Positions 7,521 to 11,335 of a stretch of 11,335 bases of DNA are shown piece after piece (position 1 is the stretch's first letter; each line of letters starts with the position of its first letter). This DNA comes from Chitinophaga pinensis. GTDB taxonomy: Bacteria; Bacteroidota; Bacteroidia; UKL13-3. The position numbers and the translations under genes are program-made. The stretch covers positions 1 through 11,335 of the forward strand of contig CALPIR020000062.1 of the NCBI GenBank assembly GCA_943323675.2. The letters run 5' to 3'. Under the pieces are notes generated by a model. The model did no database searches. It saw only the letters and a list, made by a program, of their open reading frames with translations, and was not told the DNA's origin.

Positions 7521-7995
7521 TTTTTTTATTCAGCTATTTAAAGCTGAAAATTTATTTATACTTGATTGTTGAATTATTCGCATCTTCATGAGTTCCAAAA
7601 TTTCGAGACGAGTTGAAGGTCCGATAACACTAAAATAATCTCTTTATTACTTTCAACCCTCCAATCAACACCTCATACGCTATCCTCTTATTGAGATATT
7701 TCTTGTAAAATTTCAATAGATAATCAGCGGCATTAGGATCTCAAACAAAACATTAATTCCTTTTTATTGCATTTAGCGATGCAACTTTTAAGCTTGGTTC
7801 AAACAAAATCTAGATTTTTTCTTAATAACACCAGTCCAATTTAGAGCTAAATAAAGCTCGGCAGGAACACCATTCATGGTAATTGTTGTAAATACCCATT
7901 AACTAGCATTAGAGATGCCAAGGGGGGTGTTATTGGACACAAACCTCCAACCTCCATGCAACAATACCCAGACAATAATTCAAATAGGAAATGAT

Positions 7996-8030
7996 AAAAA
8001 AGAAAAAGACCAAACTTTCGTTTGGTCTTT
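7996..8030 (-). terminator. Intrinsic terminator of tRNA-fMet
   Basis: Read on the minus strand, AAAGACCAAAC (8030-8020), loop GAAA and GTTTGGTCTTT (8015-8005) form a perfect 11-bp stem capped by a GNRA tetraloop. It is followed by TTCTTTTTT (8004-7996). It starts 8 bases beyond the tRNA 3' end, so the tRNA is transcribed alone or as the last gene of its transcript. Confidence 0.93.
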
Positions 8031-8038
8031 AGTCTTAG

Positions 8039-8110
<72 letters not shown>

Positions 8111-8198
8111 ATGTATCTTTTAAATGCTATTGACCTTTGCTCTTCACTCCAGTTTTAAGCGTTTTATCTTTTAAAATTCAAACCAATATTACTACCGA

Positions 8199-8230
8199 TT
8201 TGGGAGTGCAAATATAATACACTTTCTTTG
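8199..8230 (+). promoter_or_regulatory. Promoter-like element for era-der
   Basis: TTTG (8199-8202), a 20-bp spacer and TTTCTTTG (8223-8230) match the Bacteroidota promoter form with one mismatch in the -7 box. The expected transcription start at about 8235-8237 lies after the first in-frame ATG (8233) and just before the second (8245), which argues for the second as the start of era. Confidence 0.5.
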
Positions 8231-8244
8231 CCATGCAAATTTTT

Positions 8245-9135
8245 ATGAATCATAAATCAGGATACGTTAGTATTATTGGCAAGCCAAATGTAGGTAAGTC
8301 AACGTTAATGAACGCTTTAGTAGGAGAAAAAATTTCTATAATTTCTCCAAAAGTTCAAACAACTCGTCACCGTATTATGGGTATTTTAAGCAAACCCGAG
8401 TACCAATTGGTGTTTAGTGACACACCTGGAATTATAGAACCCAAGTACAAACTGCATGGTAGCATGATGGATTTTGTGAATCAAAGTTTACAAGATGCCG
8501 ATGTGGTGCTTTTTATCACTGATAATAGTGATGATCACCCTGAGAATGAAGCCATTTACGAACGTTTAAAGTTAATTAAGTTGCCTCTTATTGTATTGGT
8601 TAACAAAATTGATTTAATTGGTGATAATCAGAAAGTAGAAGAGAAAATTACTTACATTAAAAGTAAAGTAAGCAATGCATCCTACGTTATTCCGGTTTCA
8701 GCTTTAAATAAATTCGGGTTAGATAGCGCCATGACAACCTTGATGGAATTTATTCCTGAAGGACCATCGTTCTTCCCAGATGATCAATTAACTGATAAAA
8801 GTGAGCGTTTTGTGGCATCAGAAATTATTCGAGAAAAAATAATGATGCGCTACAAAGAAGAAATACCTTACAGTGTGCAGGTTGATGTGGTTGAATTTAA
8901 GGAGGATGAGAAAATAATTCGCATAAGTGCTGAAATTTACGTGATGCGCGACTCGCAAAAAATAATTTTAATAGGAAAAGGTGGTTCTGCCCTAAAAAAT
9001 GTGGGAATTGCAGCCCGCAGAGATTTAGAACGTTTTTTCGACAAGCAAGTTTTTTTGCAGACCTTTGTAAAAGTAAAAGAAAACTGGAGAGACAGCGACA
9101 AGCTACTTAAACAGTTCGGATACAAAGCAGATTAA
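8245..9135 (+). CDS. era: GTPase Era, 30S ribosome assembly factor
   Basis: Era is a GTPase that binds the 3' end of 16S rRNA and helps mature the 30S subunit. From ATG 8245 the protein has 296 residues, near the family norm. Numbered from the upstream ATG 8233, the G1 loop is GKPNVGKST (16-24), G2 QTTRHR (42-47), G3 DTPG (63-66), G4 NKID (124-127) and G5 SAL (156-158). The C-terminal KH RNA-binding domain contains ILIGKGGSALK with its GxxG loop. The start at 8245 (MNHKSGYVSIIG) suits both the family N-terminus and the promoter position; 8233 would add only MQIF. The der gene starts 37 bp downstream on the same strand with no terminator between, so the two probably form an operon. The initiator tRNA gene is divergent upstream. 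Confidence 0.96.
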   Translation: MNHKSGYVSIIGKPNVGKSTLMNALVGEKISIISPKVQTTRHRIMGILSKPEYQLVFSDTPGIIEPKYKLHGSMMDFVNQSLQDADVVLFITDNSDDHPENEAIYERLKLIKLPLIVLVNKIDLIGDNQKVEEKITYIKSKVSNASYVIPVSALNKFGLDSAMTTLMEFIPEGPSFFPDDQLTDKSERFVASEIIREKIMMRYKEEIPYSVQVDVVEFKEDEKIIRISAEIYVMRDSQKIILIGKGGSALKNVGIAARRDLERFFDKQVFLQTFVKVKENWRDSDKLLKQFGYKAD

Positions 9136-9172
9136 TAAATTTAAAGGTAATTTTAAAAAGAAAAGTAACATT

Positions 9173-10579
9173 ATGGGAAACATGGTAGCAATTGTGGGGA
9201 GGCCCAACGTAGGAAAATCTACACTTTTTAACCGTTTGGTGGGCAGAAGAAAAGCCATTGTGGATGACTTTTCGGGTGTAACCCGCGATAGACATTATGG
9301 TGAAGTTGAATGGTGCGGACGTAGATTTAACATTGTTGATACAGGAGGATTTGTATCAAACAGCAACGATGTATTTGAAGCAGCCATCAGGGATCAGGTA
9401 AATATTGCTATTAAAGAAGCAGATTTATTATTGTTTATGGTTGATGTGGCAACAGGTATCACAGATCTTGACAGTCAGTTTGCGAAGCTATTGCGTAAAA
9501 GCAACAAGCCAGTTTATTTGGTGGTTAACAAAGTAGATAATAGCCAACGTATTTACGAAGCAAGTGAGTTTTACAAACTTGGGTTTGATAGTTTATATTC
9601 GCTGTCGTCTGTTAGTGGTAGTGGTACGGGAGAATTATTAGATGACATCATGGATAAGCTTAAACCTGAGTTAATTGATGAGCCCAATGAAGACAACGAC
9701 CAAGATTTTGAGGGAGATGCAGATGAAGATAACTTTGCTGCTGAGTATGATGAGAATGATGATTTAATAGAAAAAGAAGAACCTGTTAATTTTATTCCAA
9801 GAGTAGCTATTGTTGGTAGACCCAATGTTGGCAAATCCTCTCTAGTAAATGCGCTATTAGGGGAAGATAGAAACATCGTAACCGAAATTGCTGGTACAAC
9901 CCGCGATACCATAGATACCTTGTATAACGCTTATGGTCATAAGTTTTTCCTAGTAGACACAGCTGGAATACGTAAAAAATCTAAAGTAAGAGAAGATATT
10001 GAGTTTTACTCGGTGATGCGATCAATCAATGCACTTGAAAACTGCGATGTGGCTGTTTTGGTTATTGATGCAACCATTGGTCTAGACTCTCAGGACATGA
10101 ACTTAATCCACCTTGCAGTAAAAAACAGTAAAGGATTAGTAATTGTGGTTAACAAGTGGGATTTGATAGAAAAAGACCACAAAACAGCCAAAGTTTACGA
10201 AGATGCCATCAAGGAAAAACTAAAGCCATTTAATGACGTGCCAGTACTGTTTACATCGGCCGTAGAGAAACAACGCATACACAAGCTAGTTGATGTGGCA
10301 ATGACGGTAAACGCAAGCAGAAGACGGAGGATTAAGACCCATAAATTAAACGAAGTGATGCTTGAATTAATTGAAAACTATCCGCCACCGTCAACAAAAG
10401 GTAAATATGTTAAAATTAAATTTGTGATGCAACTACCTGGTCGTAGCCCTAAATTTGCATTCTTCTGTAATTTACCGCAATATGTAACCGAAAGCTATAA
10501 ACGCTATTTGGAGAACAAGATCCGTGAAAATTTTGATTTCCATGGTGTTCCAATGGTCATATACATGAGGAAAAAGTAA
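9173..10579 (+). CDS. der: GTPase Der (EngA), 50S ribosome assembly factor with acidic inter-domain linker
   Basis: Der is the tandem double-GTPase required for 50S subunit assembly. Domain G1 shows GRPNVGKST (9-17), DTGG (56-59) and NKVD (119-122). Domain G2 shows GRPNVGKSS (215-223), DTAG (262-265), NKWD (327-330) and SA (362-363). A KH-like domain fills about 385-468. The protein is 468 residues, somewhat longer than usual because the linker between the G domains (169-204) is expanded and very acidic: 19 of 36 residues are Asp or Glu and one is basic. The start at 9173 (MGNMVAIVGRPN) is preferred; ATG 9182 would remove three residues. It follows era by 37 bp, probably as the second gene of that operon, and is followed by an independent promoter for the lipoprotein gene. 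Confidence 0.97.
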   Translation: MGNMVAIVGRPNVGKSTLFNRLVGRRKAIVDDFSGVTRDRHYGEVEWCGRRFNIVDTGGFVSNSNDVFEAAIRDQVNIAIKEADLLLFMVDVATGITDLDSQFAKLLRKSNKPVYLVVNKVDNSQRIYEASEFYKLGFDSLYSLSSVSGSGTGELLDDIMDKLKPELIDEPNEDNDQDFEGDADEDNFAAEYDENDDLIEKEEPVNFIPRVAIVGRPNVGKSSLVNALLGEDRNIVTEIAGTTRDTIDTLYNAYGHKFFLVDTAGIRKKSKVREDIEFYSVMRSINALENCDVAVLVIDATIGLDSQDMNLIHLAVKNSKGLVIVVNKWDLIEKDHKTAKVYEDAIKEKLKPFNDVPVLFTSAVEKQRIHKLVDVAMTVNASRRRRIKTHKLNEVMLELIENYPPPSTKGKYVKIKFVMQLPGRSPKFAFFCNLPQYVTESYKRYLENKIRENFDFHGVPMVIYMRKK

Positions 10580-10587
10580 AAAAACAC

Positions 10588-10617
10588 TTGCACTATTAAA
10601 ATATATTCATATATTCG
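10588..10617 (+). promoter_or_regulatory. Strong promoter-like element for the small lipoprotein gene
   Basis: TTG (10588-10590), a spacer of exactly 19 bp and TATATTCG (10610-10617) match TTG-N19-TAnnTTTG with a single mismatch. The predicted start near 10622 gives a leader of about 28 nt that is almost pure A and C before the ATG, the context typical of efficiently translated Bacteroidota genes without a Shine-Dalgarno sequence. Confidence 0.7.
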
Positions 10618-10649
10618 CACCGATTTTAATCAAGAAAAAAACAAACACA

Positions 10650-10886
10650 ATGAAAAAAGTATTATCAATCGCTGCTGCAACTGCTATGTTAGCAATCGTT
10701 GCTTGCGGACCATCTGCAGATGAAAAAGCTAAAGCTGAAGCTGCTAAATTAGATTCAATCGAACAACAACGTATCGCTGATTCTACTTTACAAGCTGAAG
10801 AAATGAAAATGACTGAAGGTGATTCAACTGCTGTTGCAGGTGACTCAACTACTGCTCCTGCAGCAGAAGCTCCAGCTGCTCACTAA
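10650..10886 (+). CDS. Small Ala/Glu-rich lipoprotein, probably very highly expressed
   Basis: This 78-residue protein has a lipoprotein signal peptide: MKKVLSIAAATAMLAIVAC, with lipidated C19. The mature part, about 60 residues, is a Lys/Glu/Ala segment likely to be helical (about 22-55) and then a Ser/Thr/Ala/Pro-rich tail with GDST repeated at 57-60 and 64-67. No known enzymatic domain is visible. Codon use is unlike the neighbouring era and der: all four internal Ile codons are ATC, Arg is CGT, and Ala is only GCT or GCA, as in ribosomal protein genes. With the good promoter, A-rich leader and strong terminator this points to an abundant, separately transcribed envelope lipoprotein. It may be structural, but that is inference; I do not recognise a named family. 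Confidence 0.87.
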   Translation: MKKVLSIAAATAMLAIVACGPSADEKAKAEAAKLDSIEQQRIADSTLQAEEMKMTEGDSTAVAGDSTTAPAAEAPAAH

Positions 10887-10907
10887 TTCATTAGTAAGTA
10901 AGACTTT

Positions 10908-10936
10908 AAAAATCCCGCTAAGTGCGGGATTTTTTT
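10908..10936 (+). terminator. Intrinsic terminator of the small lipoprotein gene
   Basis: AAAAATCCCGC (10908-10918), loop TAAGT and GCGGGATTTTT (10924-10934) form an 11-bp perfect stem with a G+C core. It is followed by a run of T to 10936. It lies 21 bp after the lipoprotein stop codon and separates that gene from rpmH. Confidence 0.94.
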
Positions 10937-10984
10937 ATGTGTTAAAAAAACTACAAAAAGATTTTTTTTTGTGCAAAAGATCAA

Positions 10985-10992
10985 TACTTTTG
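10985..10992 (+). promoter_or_regulatory. Promoter -7 box for rpmH-rnpA
   Basis: TACTTTTG matches TAnnTTTG exactly and lies 22 bp before the rpmH ATG. The expected -33 position, 19 bp upstream, falls in a T-run (10962-10970) and not in a clean TTTG. The preceding terminator means rpmH needs its own promoter. Confidence 0.6.
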
Positions 10993-11014
10993 CACTCCTT
11001 AAATATTATAAGCT

Positions 11015-11179
11015 ATGTCTACTAAAAGAACATACCAACCATCAGTTCGTAAAAGAAGAAACAAACACGGTTTTAGAGAGAGAATGGCAACTGCTGCTGG
11101 CCGTAAAGTAATTAACGCACGTAGAGCACGTGGTCGTAAGAAACTTACTGTTTCTAGCGAAAAACGTCATAAAAAATAA
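11015..11179 (+). CDS. rpmH: 50S ribosomal protein L34
   Basis: This 54-residue, extremely basic protein is L34, a small component of the large ribosomal subunit that contacts 23S rRNA. It starts MSTKRTYQPSVRKRRNKHGF and continues with RERMATAAGRKVINARRARG, then a Lys/Arg-rich end; these are the family hallmarks from the TYQPS segment to the ARRARGRKKL segment. The length fits: a few residues longer than E. coli L34 because of the KRHKK tail. The start is fixed by the conserved N-terminus. It has a promoter-like -7 box 22 bp upstream. The rnpA gene begins 43 bp downstream, the conserved bacterial rpmH-rnpA order. No dnaA gene is adjacent in this window. Confidence 0.98.
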   Translation: MSTKRTYQPSVRKRRNKHGFRERMATAAGRKVINARRARGRKKLTVSSEKRHKK

Positions 11180-11181
11180 TT

Positions 11182-11203
11182 AGTAAGGCCAATTAGGCTT
11201 ACT
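11182..11203 (+). repeat. Small hairpin between rpmH and rnpA
   Basis: AGTAAG (11182-11187) pairs with CTTACT (11198-11203). After a bulged G, CC pairs with GG around the loop AATTA. It begins 3 bases after the rpmH stop. No T-run follows, so it is more likely a mild attenuator, or a processing or 3'-end stabilising structure, than a full terminator. Confidence 0.5.
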
Positions 11204-11222
11204 TCATTGCCTTGACAGAACA

Positions 11223-11335
11223 ATGATTAAAAATAGTTTTGTTAAAGCTGAGAGGCTTTGTAGTAAAATACTAATAACCAACTTATTTAGTAAAGGAAAC
11301 CGTGTGATAACACAGTTTCCTTTTCGTGTTTTATG
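11223..11335 (+). CDS. rnpA: Ribonuclease P protein component, 5' fragment
   Basis: The first 37 codons of rnpA run off the right window edge. The protein component binds RNase P RNA and helps it cleave 5' leaders from precursor tRNAs. The visible part reads MIKNSFVKAERLCSKI and then LITNLFSKGNRVITQFPFRVL. This matches the family N-terminus: a basic start, the ERL-x-S segment, the LF-x-x-G turn, and the FPFRV strand. Its place directly after rpmH is the conserved order. The ATG is 43 bp after the rpmH stop and no better in-frame start lies between, since the frame opens only after TAA at 11184. A 13-bp imperfect hairpin sits within its coding sequence (11292-11323). Truncation by the window prevents checking the RNR motif. 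Confidence 0.93.
   Translation, partial: MIKNSFVKAERLCSKILITNLFSKGNRVITQFPFRVL
11292..11323 (+). repeat. Hairpin within the rnpA coding sequence
   Basis: AAAGGAAAC (11292-11300) pairs with GTTTCCTTT (11315-11323), one C-A mismatch follows, and GTGT (11302-11305) pairs with ACAC (11310-11313) around the loop GATA. The sequence after it is TCGTGTTTTATG, mildly T-rich. It looks like a terminator but lies in codons 24-34 of rnpA. Confidence 0.65.

Larger units (their letters stand above)
7175..7995. other. Gene desert of about 820 bp
   Basis: No complete, convincing gene is seen on either strand. It holds several short inverted repeats, described separately, plus small hairpins such as TTCAGCT-ATTTAA-AGCTGAA (7529-7548) and TTGCAT-TTAGCG-ATGCAA (7767-7784). 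It also has start-less, protein-like open stretches: plus strand 7439-7591 (50 codons) and minus strand 7740-7552, interrupted by one TAG. These could be chance in A+T-rich DNA or the remains of decayed genes. I recognise no RNase P RNA, tmRNA, SRP RNA or riboswitch core in it. Confidence 0.6.

Noticed and set aside
7175..7995. Housekeeping non-coding RNA (RNase P RNA, tmRNA, SRP RNA) in the desert
   Set aside because: None of the hallmark conserved cores of these RNAs is visible on either strand.
9571..9912. Ser-rich open frame on the minus strand
   Set aside because: It is the complement of the acidic linker of Der; Asp and Glu codons read backwards give Ser-rich shadows.
10819..11025. Open frame on the plus strand overlapping the lipoprotein end and the rpmH start
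   Set aside because: It reads through a strong terminator hairpin, has a Leu/Gln-repeat composition from a shifted frame, and conflicts with two well-supported genes.
11292..11323. A stand-alone terminator for rpmH
   Set aside because: It lies inside a clear rnpA reading frame that continues to the window edge, so it cannot be a simple gene-end terminator; it is kept only as a coding-region hairpin.
10908..11335. Chromosome origin near rpmH
   Set aside because: In many bacteria rpmH lies near dnaA and oriC, but no dnaA gene or cluster of TTATCCACA-type boxes is seen here.

Overview
The window is A+T-rich chromosomal DNA from a member of the Bacteroidota. Several things point there: promoter-like elements of the TTG-N18-20-TAnnTTTG type, start codons preceded by A-rich leaders instead of Shine-Dalgarno sequences, a short secreted WG-repeat protein, a lipoprotein-adaptor ABC exporter operon, and the era-der gene pair. 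Genus and species cannot be read from the sequence. Nearly everything is housekeeping. I see no mobile element, CRISPR array, phage gene or defence system, and I do not claim a new system.

Layout. Positions 2-241 hold the C-terminal end of a probable outer-membrane beta-barrel protein (+). It converges, across a perfect 12-bp inverted repeat, with a three-gene operon on the minus strand (3324 to 307). That operon encodes a periplasmic adaptor lipoprotein, a MacB/FtsX-type permease and an ABC ATPase, coupled by a 4-bp overlap and then a 1-bp gap. A 300-bp divergent spacer follows. On the plus strand come a DEDDy 3'-5' exonuclease (3625-4344), RNase R (4421-6625) and a 130-residue secreted protein made of three 34-residue WG-type repeats (6733-7125), which ends at a strong intrinsic terminator.

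Positions 7175-7995 contain no supportable gene, only short inverted repeats and gene-like scraps. Next, on the minus strand, is an initiator tRNA-fMet (8110-8039) with its own GAAA-loop terminator. Then on the plus strand come era and der (two GTPases of ribosome assembly), a small lipoprotein with an excellent promoter, highly biased codons and a clean terminator, rpmH (ribosomal protein L34, 54 residues) and the 5' end of rnpA (RNase P protein), cut by the window edge.

How they fit together. The right half is a translation and RNA-processing neighbourhood: initiator tRNA, Era, Der, L34 and the RNase P protein, with RNase R and a DEDDy nuclease further left. The left part is envelope biology: an ABC exporter anchored by a lipoprotein adaptor and a beta-barrel protein. 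The points most worth a second look are the 36-residue acidic insert between the two G domains of Der, the hairpin inside the start of rnpA, the very strongly expressed-looking small lipoprotein, the near-leaderless promoter of the exporter operon, and the structured gene desert at 7175-7995.
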